52,454 bases of DNA from Deltaproteobacteria bacterium. GTDB lineage: Bacteria > Myxococcota > Myxococcia > Myxococcales > 40CM-4-68-19. A program made the position numbers and the translations under genes. Positions 1 to 7,997 of this stretch are shown here, one piece after another. Every line of letters starts with the position of its first letter. Position 1 is the first letter of the stretch. The notes beneath the pieces are model-generated. The model was not told where the DNA came from. It did not search any database and worked only from the letters and a program-made list of their open reading frames with translations. Where the stretch lies: contig VBKI01000062.1 in NCBI GenBank assembly GCA_005879535.1, forward strand, positions 1 to 52,454. The letters run 5' to 3'.

Positions 1-1
1 G

Positions 2-109
2 CAAGCCAAGGGGCAGAACGTAACTGTCACGCTGATCGACAAGCTCACGTCCGCCCAAATTCGCATCGAGTTGCTATTGAAGAAGCTGGGGCCCATCGGA
101 AAGCCGTAA
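2..109 (+). CDS. C-terminal fragment of an unidentified protein (cut by window edge)
   Basis: An open frame enters from the left edge and ends at a TAA at 107-109, giving 35 residues that finish in KKLGPIGKP. The fragment is rich in Lys and Leu and carries no motif I recognise. It lies on the side of the tRNA-Thr gene that also holds the recombinase remnant, so it could belong to an integrated element, but that is only inference. The frame could also be chance. Confidence 0.3.
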   Translation, partial: QAKGQNVTVTLIDKLTSAQIRIELLLKKLGPIGKP

Positions 110-122
110 ATACGGCCGGCGC

Positions 123-527
123 GTGGCGCCTATAGCTTCGACTGCCAATGGATGCCGATGCGCGCGACGGCACTCAGCATTCAAGAGATACGGAAGCCGT
201 CGTAGCCCCGCCAGGCGATGCGGGTTCTGGCGAACGGTGCGCGCCGTCGATACGAAGAACGGTTTATCGCGAGGAGATACCCTGCGACTCCATCACGGCC
301 AAGACGAGCGCACCGTGCGGGTCAGTAGCGTCGAGTTCCCATGGCTGGAGGGAGTAGAAGACGCACCGAAAGGTCCGGTACCAGTCCGGTTGGACCTGAG
401 GGAGTTCGACAAAGTCGAAACGTACACGTTCGGTCGGGGCGTGGCCCTGACGACGATCGTTGTAATCGGGATCATTGCGCCCATTACAGGGATCGCTGTG
501 TTCGCGGCGCTCCCGAAGGGTGGTTAG
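123..527 (+). CDS. Hypothetical protein with C-terminal membrane segment
   Basis: A GTG-initiated frame of 134 residues. The first 50 residues are Arg-rich and look like non-coding translation. From about residue 50 the composition becomes protein-like (motif VRVSSVEFPWLEGVE), followed by a hydrophobic segment at about residues 106-127 (GVALTTIVVIGIIAPITGIA). The true start may therefore lie inside the frame, or this may be the tail of a decayed gene. No family recognised. It sits between the left-edge fragment and the recombinase remnant, in a stretch that looks degraded. Confidence 0.3.
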   Translation: MAPIASTANGCRCARRHSAFKRYGSRRSPARRCGFWRTVRAVDTKNGLSRGDTLRLHHGQDERTVRVSSVEFPWLEGVEDAPKGPVPVRLDLREFDKVETYTFGRGVALTTIVVIGIIAPITGIAVFAALPKGG

Positions 528-617
528 GTCGATCGCGCGCAGGCGCCTCCAACACGGCTCGACTCTGCGGACTGCGGGACTGCATGTCGCCGAAGGTGGC
601 CAGGTGCGTCCCGCGAC

Positions 618-757
618 GTGTCGCTGATCCCCGTTCACCGCTTCGCCGCCGCCGTGCTGAAGGCGTGGCACGACGAGGGCTGGAAGAAGTTCATGGACCG
701 CGAGCGGAAGCCGGACGACCTGATCGTCCCGCGCAACGACGGCAACGCGTGGGCGGT
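618..757 (+). pseudogene. Tyrosine recombinase (integrase) remnant next to tRNA-Thr
   Basis: In the frame of 618, the translation includes SLIPVHRFAAAVLKAWHDEG and then KPDDLIVPRNDG. From memory this resembles the part of tyrosine-type integrase catalytic domains just before the second Arg box (P-V-H-P-x-L-A ... W ... D-D-L-I-V-P). Upstream the frame loses any resemblance and is Arg-rich; downstream it runs straight into the tRNA. No catalytic HxxR or Tyr segment is present, so it cannot be functional. Its position abutting the tRNA 3' end is the usual site of integrases that target tRNA genes. Family assignment is by eye only. Confidence 0.5.
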
Positions 758-762
758 TGGGA

Positions 763-838
<76 letters not shown>

Positions 839-855
839 CCGGACGGCGGGGGCAG

Positions 856-885
856 CTTCTAACAGCGCGAGACTCTTGGGGTCAA
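856..885 (-). promoter_or_regulatory. Putative sigma-70 promoter of tRNA-Thr
   Basis: On the minus strand, TTGACC (880-885) is followed after 18 bases by TAGAAG (856-861). This places a start about 10 bases before the mature tRNA 5' end at 838. Four of six bases match the -10 consensus and five of six match the -35. Confidence 0.45.
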
Positions 886-933
886 GTTCGGGAACGACTC
901 CCAACGGTTGCGCCAACGGTTTCACGGTGGCGG

Positions 934-1040
934 GCTGTGCAGGCTCTCCTCGTTGTAGTGCCTCCTCCACTTCTCGATCGTCGTCCTCGCCTCGAGCAGG
1001 TTTCGTGAAGCAGTTCTCGTTGAGAACGACCCGCCCATCG
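934..1040 (-). pseudogene. IS3-type transposase (OrfB, integrase core) remnant
   Basis: On the minus strand one frame reads DGRVVLNENCFT (about 1004-1039). After a frameshift, a second frame (934-993) reads EARTTIEKWRRHYNEESLHS. Together these match the C-terminal end of IS3-family integrase-core transposases (N-G-R-x-R-D-E-x-L-N-E-x-W-F ... A-R-x-x-I-E-x-W-R-x-x-Y-N ... R-P-H-S). Only about 35 codons survive; the DDE residues further upstream are absent and a stop follows soon after. No terminal inverted repeats were found. It is a relic, not a transposable unit. Confidence 0.7.
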
Positions 1041-1191
1041 CCCTCTCGGGTCACACTATTCCTCGTCGCCGACATCGAGAGCCCTCGAGGCGGGGTGATC
1101 CGCGTTCACCCGCAGAATCTGGAGAGCGTCGTAGAGCTTCTGCAGCCTCGATGAACGACGTCGAGGGGCTCGGATCCAGCTTCTCCCGAAT

Positions 1192-2400
1192 TCAGCTCCC
1201 CGCCGGGAACGTCCCGCACGCGGTAGTGACGTTCGCGGCAAAGGCCTGCGTTGCGCTCACGCCGAGCGATACGGATGCAGGCACGATTGCCACGCTCAGG
1301 ACGCGCTCGGGCGCGACGTTGACGGTGATCGACGCCGTCTTCGCGGCGTCGGCATGCGCTTGGGCAGTGATCAGGCAGTTGCCGGAGCCGCGCACCGACG
1401 TGAACACGCCTGCGGAGGTGATGGTCCCGCAAGAGGCAGGCGCACTCCAGACCACGCCCGTATCCGTCGAGCCGGTGACGGTCGCGGTCAGCGCGACCGC
1501 TTCGCACGCGAAGGCGCTCACCGGCGAGCTAGCGCTGATGCGGACTCCACTGTCGACCGTGACGACGGCCTGCCCATTGATCGCCGAGTTCGCGGCGCTG
1601 GTTGCGACGACGTGGAAGACGCCGGAGACCGCCGGCGCCGTGTACTGGCCCGCTTGGGTGACCGCGCCCCCGCTGGCGCCCTCCTGAACCTGCCAGCTCA
1701 CGGCGGTGTTGGACGTGCCCGTCACCGTCGCGCTGAACGCGATCGAGCCGCCGGGCTGGATCGTCGCCGCGGATGGTGTGACCGAGACGGTGACGACGAG
1801 CGCGGTCACGTTCACGGTCGCAGTATCGTTCTTGGAGGGATCGGCCACGCTCGTGGCGACGACGTGGTAGGTCCCCGCTGCCGAGGGGGCGGTGTAGACC
1901 CCGGCCGCGGTGACCGCGCCGCCCGCGGATCCCTCCTGCACCTTCCAGGTCGCGGCAGTGTTGGCCGTGCCGGTGACGATCGCGCTGAACGAGACGCTCC
2001 CGCTGCTCGTGACGGATGTCGTGTGCGGCGTGATGGAGATCATGACCGTCGGAGCGGGGGTCACGAGGATCGTGGAGAGCGAGGACACCGTCAGGTCAGC
2101 GACCGCTCTTGCCAGCACGTGATACGTCCCGGGTGTCGGAGGGGCGACGTAGCGGCCCGTCGCATCAATGGCTCCGCCACCGGCCTCCTGCACGGACCAC
2201 GCGACGCTCGCGTTCGCCGTTCCGGTCACGATGGCGTCGAACTTCACGACGTCACCGGGCCGGATCTCCACGCTGCCAGGCCGGAGGTCGATCGAGATCG
2301 TGTTCGCGGCCGGATCGCTTGCGACGTGCGCGGGACTGCAAGCGACGACCGTCAGCGCGGCGCCGAGGATCGAGAGGCTCGCTTTCCGATGGACCATCAT
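1192..2400 (-). CDS. Lipoprotein of tandem bacterial Ig-like domains, C-terminally cut short
   Basis: 402 residues if started at the ATG at 2398-2400, chosen because AAGGGG lies 9-13 bases upstream and the product then begins with a lipoprotein signal (lipobox VVAC near residue 20). The rest is four copies of an 80-85-residue Ig-like module, starting at about residues 35, 120, 205 and 290, each carrying a pattern like FSA-VTGT-NTAV-W-VQEG, then AG-Y-APSAAGTYHVVATS. Copies 2 and 3 are very similar. A fifth module starts (VAIVPASVSLG) but ends after about 35 residues. Modules of this BIG_2-like kind usually occur in surface adhesins or matrix proteins. The cut-off fifth module and the nearby transposase relic suggest that the 3' end was lost. 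Confidence 0.8.
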   Translation of the reverse strand: MMVHRKASLSILGAALTVVACSPAHVASDPAANTISIDLRPGSVEIRPGDVVKFDAIVTGTANASVAWSVQEAGGGAIDATGRYVAPPTPGTYHVLARAVADLTVSSLSTILVTPAPTVMISITPHTTSVTSSGSVSFSAIVTGTANTAATWKVQEGSAGGAVTAAGVYTAPSAAGTYHVVATSVADPSKNDTATVNVTALVVTVSVTPSAATIQPGGSIAFSATVTGTSNTAVSWQVQEGASGGAVTQAGQYTAPAVSGVFHVVATSAANSAINGQAVVTVDSGVRISASSPVSAFACEAVALTATVTGSTDTGVVWSAPASCGTITSAGVFTSVRGSGNCLITAQAHADAAKTASITVNVAPERVLSVAIVPASVSLGVSATQAFAANVTTACGTFPAGS

Positions 2401-2858
2401 GCGGCATCCCCTTCGGTCGTCTCCACGCAGAGAACGACGCATCTAGCGATGTCGTCACAACGATGCGGGCTACTAGAAGCGGGCGGCTGCTTGGGCGCAA
2501 GGGAGTAGAAGTGGAAAGGTGCTCACAGAGCAACGCCACTAAAACTTTGCAGGGCGCGCCGCAGGGTGACCCGTAGTCGGGCTGTCGCGGTCCTTCTTCT
2601 CGCGCTCGAACTTGCGTCCGCTTGGAGAGTCCGCACGAGTGAACGTATGCGGCACCACACCAGCCGCCCGCTCGTGGTCGCCGGCGCACTGCACGAACAG
2701 CAACTCTTCAGGTCGTCCCAGTTCTCGATCACAGCGCGACCGACGCCTGCGTTCTTGCATTCCTGCCACCAGACGCGCCCCAGCGCTGCGAGCGGCCCGC
2801 TCTTAGCGGACGAAGTCCAAGCCGCTTTCCAATGTTGCTCGCCTGCCCGCCGGCGCCA
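2401..2858. other. Intergenic stretch with no recognisable gene
   Basis: Several short open frames occur on both strands, including a minus-strand frame at 2539-2769 and another at 2523-2732. They overlap each other, lack a ribosome binding site, and contain no motif I can place. The stretch lies between the damaged Ig-like lipoprotein gene and the solute-binding protein gene and may be decayed accessory DNA. Confidence 0.4.
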
Positions 2859-2886
2859 TTGACAACCGCGCCGGGCGGTCCAGACT
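2859..2886 (+). promoter_or_regulatory. Putative promoter placing the start at the ATG of the solute-binding lipoprotein
   Basis: A perfect -35 TTGACA (2859-2864) is followed after 16 bases by the weak -10 CAGACT (2881-2886). The ATG at 2895 lies 8 bases further on, and no Shine-Dalgarno sequence precedes it. A leaderless transcript would fit. Confidence 0.35.
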
Positions 2887-2894
2887 GCCGCGCC

Positions 2895-3971
2895 ATGAGC
2901 TCCCTCCGCAGCGTCGCGGTCGCCGCCGCGCTGCTCGCGGCGTGCAGCAAGCCTTCAGCGCCGCAAGGCCCGGCGGACGTGCAGGTCTCTACGGATCTTC
3001 ATCCCGGGATGGTGGATACGGCCCTGGCGATGATCGCGCGCAACGGAGGTCCGCGCGGCCAGCGGATTGCCGGAATGCACGCGGGAGTGTCGTCTCTCCC
3101 GGGCCCGGCGGGAGCGCCGGTGGCCGGCACGGAGCAGGCTCCGAAGCCCGCTGCCGCAGGCGACGTCCGATGGGACAGCGATCCGTTCGGGGCCATCGCC
3201 GCAGCGGCCAAGGGCGAGTTGCTTCCGGCGCCGACGACCGGTCTCGACGTCCCGCCGCTGTGGAAGGATCCCGCGGGCACCTGGGTAGCCATCGGCGGAC
3301 GCGCGGTGGTGTTGCTCGTCGCCACCGACGAGCTCGGCGACCACGGTGCGCCGGTCCGGTTCACCGCGCTCACCGAATCCTGGCTGAAGGGCAAGGTCGC
3401 GCTCCCATCGCCGACGGCAGGGATGGCGCTGGCCCACTTCGCGGCTCTCTACGCCGCCTGGGGCGCGGAGCGGATGGACGCATGGCTCAAGCAGCTGAAG
3501 GCGAACGAGCCCCAGCTCTACGACAACGACGATCAGGTCCGACAGGCCGTGGTCAGCGGGCGCGCCACCGTCGGCCTGGTGGCGAGCGACGAGGCGGCGA
3601 AGGCGGCGGCCAGCGCCGCGCACGTCCTTGCCGTCTATCCGAATCAGAAGAGCATCGGCACGTTCGTCTGGCCCACTGCTCTCTCGGTGCCGAAGTCTGC
3701 GAAGAACCCAGAATCGGCGCAGAAGCTCGCCGAGCGCCTCGCGGACCGCAGCATCGAGCAGCTCCTCGTCGCGCGCGTGCCCGGGTACCTCCCTCTGCGC
3801 AACGACATCCCTGTTCCGCCCGGAGTGCGATCCGCGGCGAACCTGGTCGTGGTCTCTGTCGACCCCGCGCGCATCGTGACCGAAATCGGGCAGCGCAAAG
3901 CCGCGCTTGCCGCTTGGGCGGCATCGATCCCGCACTCGCTTCCCGGCGGTGCGCAGGCGCAGACGAGATGA
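2895..3971 (+). CDS. Solute-binding lipoprotein (extracellular binding protein type)
   Basis: 358 residues from the ATG at 2895, which gives a clean lipoprotein signal (MSSLRSVAVAAALLAACSKP, lipobox LAAC). The body looks like a type 2 periplasmic binding protein: a WVAIGGRAVVLL segment near residue 130, MDAWLKQLKANEPQLYDNDD near residue 195, and VGLVASDEAAKAAASA followed by FVWPTALSVPKSAKNPESAQ. This order resembles the iron/putrescine-type binding proteins, where captured ligand is handed to an ABC permease. No permease or ATPase gene is adjacent, so ligand and partner are unknown. Its stop is 5 bases from the convergent regulator gene. Confidence 0.7.
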   Translation: MSSLRSVAVAAALLAACSKPSAPQGPADVQVSTDLHPGMVDTALAMIARNGGPRGQRIAGMHAGVSSLPGPAGAPVAGTEQAPKPAAAGDVRWDSDPFGAIAAAAKGELLPAPTTGLDVPPLWKDPAGTWVAIGGRAVVLLVATDELGDHGAPVRFTALTESWLKGKVALPSPTAGMALAHFAALYAAWGAERMDAWLKQLKANEPQLYDNDDQVRQAVVSGRATVGLVASDEAAKAAASAAHVLAVYPNQKSIGTFVWPTALSVPKSAKNPESAQKLAERLADRSIEQLLVARVPGYLPLRNDIPVPPGVRSAANLVVVSVDPARIVTEIGQRKAALAAWAASIPHSLPGGAQAQTR

Positions 3972-3975
3972 ATTC

Positions 3976-4269
3976 CTAGCCCGAGGGGATTCCCGGCAAA
4001 CGGGCGATCCCGAGCAGCTCGCGCATCGGCAAAGCCGCGTCCAGCTCGCGGCGCGGCCGCCCTTCCCGGAGCACATAGCGGTTGCGCCTGCCGGCGCGCT
4101 CGCGAAGCAGATATCCGCCTTGCTCGAGCTCGGAGACGATCCGCTGCACGGCGCGCTCGGTGATCCCGATCCGATCGGCCACCTCGCGCAAGGTGACCGA
4201 TGGGTCCTGCGCGATGCAACGCAGGACGTAGAAGTGATTGGTCAGAAAGCCCCAGGTCGGTTCGCCCAT
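3976..4269 (-). CDS. Winged-helix transcriptional regulator
   Basis: 97 residues. A helix-turn-helix is seen at residues 25-50 (SVTLREVADRIGITERAVQR) and a wing at about residues 50-70 (GGYLLRERAGRRNRYVL). The pattern matches small MarR/ArsR-like winged-helix proteins of the FLTNH-x-x-VL-x-CIA type. An alternative ATG three codons upstream (4278) is possible; I prefer 4269 because AGGATGG lies about 8 bases before it. It is 50 bases downstream of the carF-like gene on the same strand, so the two may be co-transcribed. No ligand-binding domain is present. Confidence 0.75.
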   Translation of the reverse strand: MGEPTWGFLTNHFYVLRCIAQDPSVTLREVADRIGITERAVQRIVSELEQGGYLLRERAGRRNRYVLREGRPRRELDAALPMRELLGIARLPGIPSG

Positions 4270-4319
4270 GCAGCCCATCCTGCACCGGGCGGCGATCCCG
4301 TCCAGAAAATCGCGATCCG

Positions 4320-5162
4320 CTAGTCTGGCTTCGCCGCCGGCCGCCCCGTGACGTCCTGCAGGTCGAGGGGCAGCTCGATCGACGGCAGCACGATCTTCGG
4401 CAGCTCGGGAAGCGGCGGCAGCGGTTGCTGCGCCACCACGAGCGCCGCCCGCTTGCCGATGTCGTCTTCGCGCGGGGTCAGCCCAGTGAGCCAGGTGATC
4501 ACCTTTTCCAGCGTGTGGAAGAACCGGAAGCGGAAGAGCGCCTCGTTCAGCCAGCCGACGGTGATGCAGTAGTACTTCGCGTACGGCGCCGAATGATGGA
4601 CCGCATGGTGGTCGGGCGGCAGGATCAGACCGGCGCGCTGCAGCAGACTGGCGATCTTCGGCGGCGCATCCATGTGCGCCCACTTGTGGAACTGATTCGT
4701 GCCGAAGATGGCGAGGCACATCGCGAATGTCATCGCCGCGAGGAAGAACCAACCGGTCTCGTCCGGCAAGAGCGCGGCGCCGGCGGCGGCAGGAATGGAG
4801 ATGAAGCAGTTGTTTCCGTTGGTCTCCACGAAGCCGTGCCTGGTGATCTCCTTTTGATCGACGTGGTGCTCTCGAAACGGCCGGATCAGCGCCTTGCCGA
4901 TGAACGGCCAGTCCGCCGTCCCCCACGTATCCGCCGTCCAATGCACGAAACCGGAGACGAAATCGCCCGCGACGAACCCCACCATGAAAGCGGCGAGCGC
5001 GAGGAAAGGGCTCCGCACGATGCGCGGGATGATCTCCGAGAGCAGCCACGCCATCGTCACCGCGTAGATGATGATGCTGGCGATCTCGAACCTGCGCACC
5101 GCGGCGCTGTATCCCTGGCGCAGGACATCGCGGTCGCGTTGCCGGATCTCCAGATCGCTCAT
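4320..5162 (-). CDS. carF: CarF/PEDS1-like plasmanylethanolamine desaturase
   Basis: 280 residues with membrane segments near residues 28-45, 55-75 and 120-155, and the histidine-rich pattern of the Kua/TMEM189 family: SGFVHWTADTWGT (about residues 69-81), FREHHVDQKEITRHGFVETN (about 96-115) and PPDHHAVHHSAPYAKYYC (about 180-197). Proteins of this family introduce the vinyl-ether double bond that makes plasmalogens; in Myxococcus xanthus CarF is needed for the light/singlet-oxygen signal that turns on carotenoid genes. The length is typical. GGAGGGGGAG lies about 10 bases before the ATG. No carotenoid genes or CarQ/CarR homologues are nearby. The winged-helix gene follows at 50 bases. Confidence 0.85.
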   Translation of the reverse strand: MSDLEIRQRDRDVLRQGYSAAVRRFEIASIIIYAVTMAWLLSEIIPRIVRSPFLALAAFMVGFVAGDFVSGFVHWTADTWGTADWPFIGKALIRPFREHHVDQKEITRHGFVETNGNNCFISIPAAAGAALLPDETGWFFLAAMTFAMCLAIFGTNQFHKWAHMDAPPKIASLLQRAGLILPPDHHAVHHSAPYAKYYCITVGWLNEALFRFRFFHTLEKVITWLTGLTPREDDIGKRAALVVAQQPLPPLPELPKIVLPSIELPLDLQDVTGRPAAKPD

Positions 5163-5294
5163 GAAGCCGCGCTCCCCCTCCGGGCTTCTTCAGTCTGGCA
5201 CAGGTGATCACGCGGCGGGAATTCGCGGCCAGGATTCGCCGCCCGCCCGCCGCAAGCATTGCGGGAGGTAGGCGTTTGAGCCACAAGTACGCAC

Positions 5295-5633
5295 ATGCGC
5301 GTCACCCTGATCGCCGTGCTCGCCATCGTCTCTTGCAAGCAACAACTCCCCGCGCCCGCGCAATCCGGCGTCGCCGACGTCACCATCACCGAGAAGGGAT
5401 TCGAGCCCGATCGGATCCAGGTGAAAGCCGGCCAGCAGGTCACGCTGCGCTTCACGCGGAAGGTGGCGCAAACCTGCGCGGACGCCGTCGACGTGCAGGG
5501 AGATCCGGTCCGCCACATGCTGCCGCTGAATGCGCCCGTCGACGTGAAGGTGACTGCGCCAAAGTCGGGGGAGCTGGCCTTTGCGTGTCCGATGAACATG
5601 TACCGCGGAGCGATCGTCGTGGTCGTGCAATAG
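5295..5633 (+). CDS. Cupredoxin-like lipoprotein
   Basis: 112 residues. Residues 1-14 form a short lipoprotein signal ending in AIVSC. The remainder has the cupredoxin outline: VTITEKGFEPDRIQVKAGQQ, then TLRFTRKVAQTCADAV (about 55-70), and FACPMNMYRGAIVVV at the end. The Cys, His (HMLPL) and C-x-x-N-M elements could bind copper as in plastocyanin-type proteins, but the ligand set is not the classical one. It probably sits on the periplasmic face of a membrane. It is 9 bases upstream of the alpha/beta hydrolase gene on the same strand and likely shares its transcript. Confidence 0.75.
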   Translation: MRVTLIAVLAIVSCKQQLPAPAQSGVADVTITEKGFEPDRIQVKAGQQVTLRFTRKVAQTCADAVDVQGDPVRHMLPLNAPVDVKVTAPKSGELAFACPMNMYRGAIVVVVQ

Positions 5634-5642
5634 GAGGCCTGC

Positions 5643-6440
5643 ATGCATCTCGCGCTGCTGCACGATGGACGCCCCGCCCTCCTCCGCGTCGAAGGACCCG
5701 CCGGGGCGCCGGCGGCGCTCTTCTTCCATCCTTTCCCGCTGCACGCCGACGCCTGGGAGGAGATGCTCGCCGTTTGCGCGTCCGCGGGACTGTGCGCGGC
5801 GGCTCTCGATGCTCCCGGATTCGGCGGCACGCCCCCGCTGGGCCACGCCACGACCATGGATCATCTCGCCGGGCTGGGCGCGGCGGCGCTCGATGCGCTC
5901 GGCGCCGCGAAGGCGGCTATCGTCGGATGCTCAATGGGCGGTTACGCCGCGATGGCGTTCGCGCGGAGGTTTCCCCAGCGGATGAAAGCCGCCGTGTTGA
6001 TCGCCACCAAGGCCAGCGCCGACACCGAGGAAGCGCGCCGCAATCGCGAGCGTCAGGCAGCGCTGGCGCTCGACAAGGGCGCGCAGGCGGTGATCGCCGA
6101 GTTTGCCCCGAAGCTGCTCGCGCCGCAGGCGCCGCAATCGATCCGCGACCGCGTGGAAGCGCTCGCCGCACGGGCGACGGCGCAGGGTATCGCCGACACG
6201 CTGCGCGGCATGGCGCAGCGACCGGACTCCACGCCCGACCTGCCGGGATGGAGCGTGCCGTGCCTGGTGATCGCGGGCGAGCAGGATCAGCTCATGCCGC
6301 GTGCGGAAATGGAGAAGATCGCCGCCGGCGTGCGCGGCGCGACGCTGGAGGTGATCCGCGGCGCCGGGCACCTTCCGTTTCTCGAGAATCCCGCCGCCGT
6401 AGCTCCTCTGCTCGTCGCGCACATCCGTAAGTCCGTGTAG
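5643..6440 (+). CDS. Alpha/beta hydrolase
   Basis: 265 residues with the normal fold landmarks: an oxyanion-type FHPFPL near residue 30, nucleophile elbow GCSMGG with Ser97, acid Asp215 in AGEQDQLMP, and the catalytic His in GAGHLPFLENP near residue 243. The length and the cap region fit small esterases of the 3-oxoadipate enol-lactonase/PcaD-like group. The substrate cannot be inferred. No signal peptide, so cytoplasmic. AGGAGG lies just before the start at 5643. Confidence 0.8.
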   Translation: MHLALLHDGRPALLRVEGPAGAPAALFFHPFPLHADAWEEMLAVCASAGLCAAALDAPGFGGTPPLGHATTMDHLAGLGAAALDALGAAKAAIVGCSMGGYAAMAFARRFPQRMKAAVLIATKASADTEEARRNRERQAALALDKGAQAVIAEFAPKLLAPQAPQSIRDRVEALAARATAQGIADTLRGMAQRPDSTPDLPGWSVPCLVIAGEQDQLMPRAEMEKIAAGVRGATLEVIRGAGHLPFLENPAAVAPLLVAHIRKSV

Positions 6441-6455
6441 GCCAGCGAGGCGGGC

Positions 6456-6493
6456 CCACGGTCCTCCGTGGCTTGTAGGGGCTCCCGTACAAG
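6456..6493 (+). terminator. Two adjacent hairpins after the hydrolase gene
   Basis: A perfect 6-bp hairpin CCACGG-TCCT-CCGTGG (6456-6471) is followed directly by a second, CTTGTA/TACAAG with an inner GGG/CCC (6472-6493). They lie between the hydrolase stop and the next start. There is no clear T-run, so this could be a terminator or a 5' leader structure of the downstream gene. Confidence 0.4.
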
Positions 6494-6537
6494 TCCCAAC
6501 CTGAGTCGCAACCACATCCATCACGGAGCGACTCTCA

Positions 6538-7260
6538 ATGGCTTCTTACGATACGTCCTACGAATCACAGGTCCATTCCACCGGCGCCGATCGCCCGCTG
6601 CGCCTGAGCTGGAGCGGAATCATCGGCGGAACTGCCCTCGGCTGGAGCATCTTCTCGCTGCTCTCGCTGATCGGCGCCGCGATCGGGTTTGCGAAATTCG
6701 ATCCGTACTCGGCGCAACCGGCGAGCGGGCTCGGCGCCGGTTCCGGCGTCTTCGGAATCATCGCCTTGATCGCTTCGTCCTTTCTCGGCGCGTTCTTTGC
6801 CGTCCGCATCGCCGGCAGCCGCGAGCGCAACGACGCGCTCTTCCACGGCGGAATCTGCTGGGCGCTCTCCATGCTGATCGGAGCGCTCCTCGCGATCGGC
6901 GCGGCGCGGACCGCGGCCCAGAGCGCGGCGTCAATCGCCTCCGGCCCGCGGGTGCAGGCGAAGGCCCAGCGGGAAGGCAATCTCCGAGATCGCTCAGCCG
7001 GACCCACCGCGCAGGACCGCGAGCGCGCATCGGAAACGGCCGACACGGCAGCGAAGAGCAGCGGCGCGGCGGCAGGCGGCGCGTTCCTCGCTCTGGTCGC
7101 TGCTTTGTTCGGCTCCATCGCGGCGGCAAGCCGCTCCTCCGGGCGATCGCTCGCCGAGGAGTTCCGCTTCCACAGACGCCATGGAAACGGCGGCGGCGCG
7201 CGTTCCGCGGATTCCGTTTCCTCCGCGCGCGCCGACGACGAGAGGCGTCCGCAGATGTAA
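6538..7260 (+). CDS. Polytopic membrane protein of unknown function
   Basis: 240 residues. Hydrophobic segments lie at about residues 26-50 (SGIIGGTALGWSIFSLLSLI), 68-90, 103-120 and 180-198. A charged, Ala-rich linker (about 135-180) separates the third and fourth. The tail is Arg- and Gly-rich and cytoplasm-like. The overall shape resembles small Gly/Ala-rich envelope proteins found in many proteobacteria, but I cannot name a family. GGAG lies about 10 bases before the ATG. A second small membrane-anchored protein follows about 100 bases on. Confidence 0.65.
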   Translation: MASYDTSYESQVHSTGADRPLRLSWSGIIGGTALGWSIFSLLSLIGAAIGFAKFDPYSAQPASGLGAGSGVFGIIALIASSFLGAFFAVRIAGSRERNDALFHGGICWALSMLIGALLAIGAARTAAQSAASIASGPRVQAKAQREGNLRDRSAGPTAQDRERASETADTAAKSSGAAAGGAFLALVAALFGSIAAASRSSGRSLAEEFRFHRRHGNGGGARSADSVSSARADDERRPQM

Positions 7261-7363
7261 GCGTGGAAGCGGCGCGCGCCCTACCCGCGCGCCTTGTGGC
7301 CGCACAGTCGCCGGATGCGAGACTCCCCCGTCGAACATCGATCGACGGAAGGAGGGGTTCCAC

Positions 7364-7945
7364 ATGTCGGAGACGAGCTTCACGGACGATTTGAAACACA
7401 TGGTGCGCCACACGGCGGACCGCGTGCAGAATGGACTGCAGCCGGCGCTCGGTAATCTCCGCGCGCTGCCGAAGGCCACGAAGATCAAGATCGGCGCCTG
7501 CGCCGCGGCCATCGTGCTCTTCGTCGGCGGGCTCGCGCTGCGGGGCAATACTCCTGCCGCCATCGTCGACGCCCCGCCGGTGCGGACCAGCGACGTCCGC
7601 GCCGCTCCCACGGAAACGCGGCAGGCCGCGCGCAATTACGCCGTGGCCAAGGCGGAGCAAGCGAACGGGTCCTACCGCGCCGCGGCCGAGAACTACGCGA
7701 ACGCGGCCCGCCAGGGCAACAAGCGCGCGCTGACGAAGCTGGTGGCGATGACCCACGCGAAGAAGTGCGAGGCCCGCTCGGAGGCCGCCGACGCGTTGGG
7801 CACCCTGCGCGGCAAGAAGGCCAAGCTCGCGCTCAAGAAGCTCGCGCACGCGAAGTTCAAGGACGAGGCGCGCAACCCGGGCATCTTCTCCTGCAGCAGC
7901 CGGCGCGCTGCGCAGAAGGCCCTGGAGCGCCAGGCCAGAGGGTAG
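7364..7945 (+). CDS. Single-pass membrane protein with a repeat-like tail
   Basis: 193 residues starting at the ATG at 7364, set by a strong GGAAGGAGGGG 7-8 bases upstream. A cytoplasmic N-terminus of about 40 residues is followed by one membrane segment (IKIGACAAAIVLFVGGLAL, about 43-61). The outer part (about 85-165) has two helix pairs, AARNYAVAKAEQANGSYRAA and AAENYANAARQGNKRALTKL, that look like TPR- or Sel1-type repeats. It contains two Cys, one near residue 130 and one near 177. Function unknown. It ends 52 bases from the convergent LivJ-like gene. Confidence 0.7.
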   Translation: MSETSFTDDLKHMVRHTADRVQNGLQPALGNLRALPKATKIKIGACAAAIVLFVGGLALRGNTPAAIVDAPPVRTSDVRAAPTETRQAARNYAVAKAEQANGSYRAAAENYANAARQGNKRALTKLVAMTHAKKCEARSEAADALGTLRGKKAKLALKKLAHAKFKDEARNPGIFSCSSRRAAQKALERQARG

Positions 7946-7953
7946 GCTCGCCG

Positions 7954-7985
7954 GCGGCGCGCGACCGGAACGGGCCGCGCGCCGC
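7954..7985. terminator. Perfect 10-bp GC hairpin between convergent genes
   Basis: GCGGCGCGCG (7954-7963) is the exact reverse complement of CGCGCGCCGC (7976-7985), with a 12-base loop. It lies between the stop codons at 7945 and 7998 of convergent genes. It fits a bidirectional transcription end, although no T-run follows on either strand. Confidence 0.5.
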
Positions 7986-7997
7986 GTTGGTGGGGGC

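Noticed and set aside
1354-2508. 384-codon plus-strand frame over the Ig-like gene
   Set aside because: It is a shadow of the minus-strand lipoprotein, which has a signal peptide, lipobox and repeated domains.
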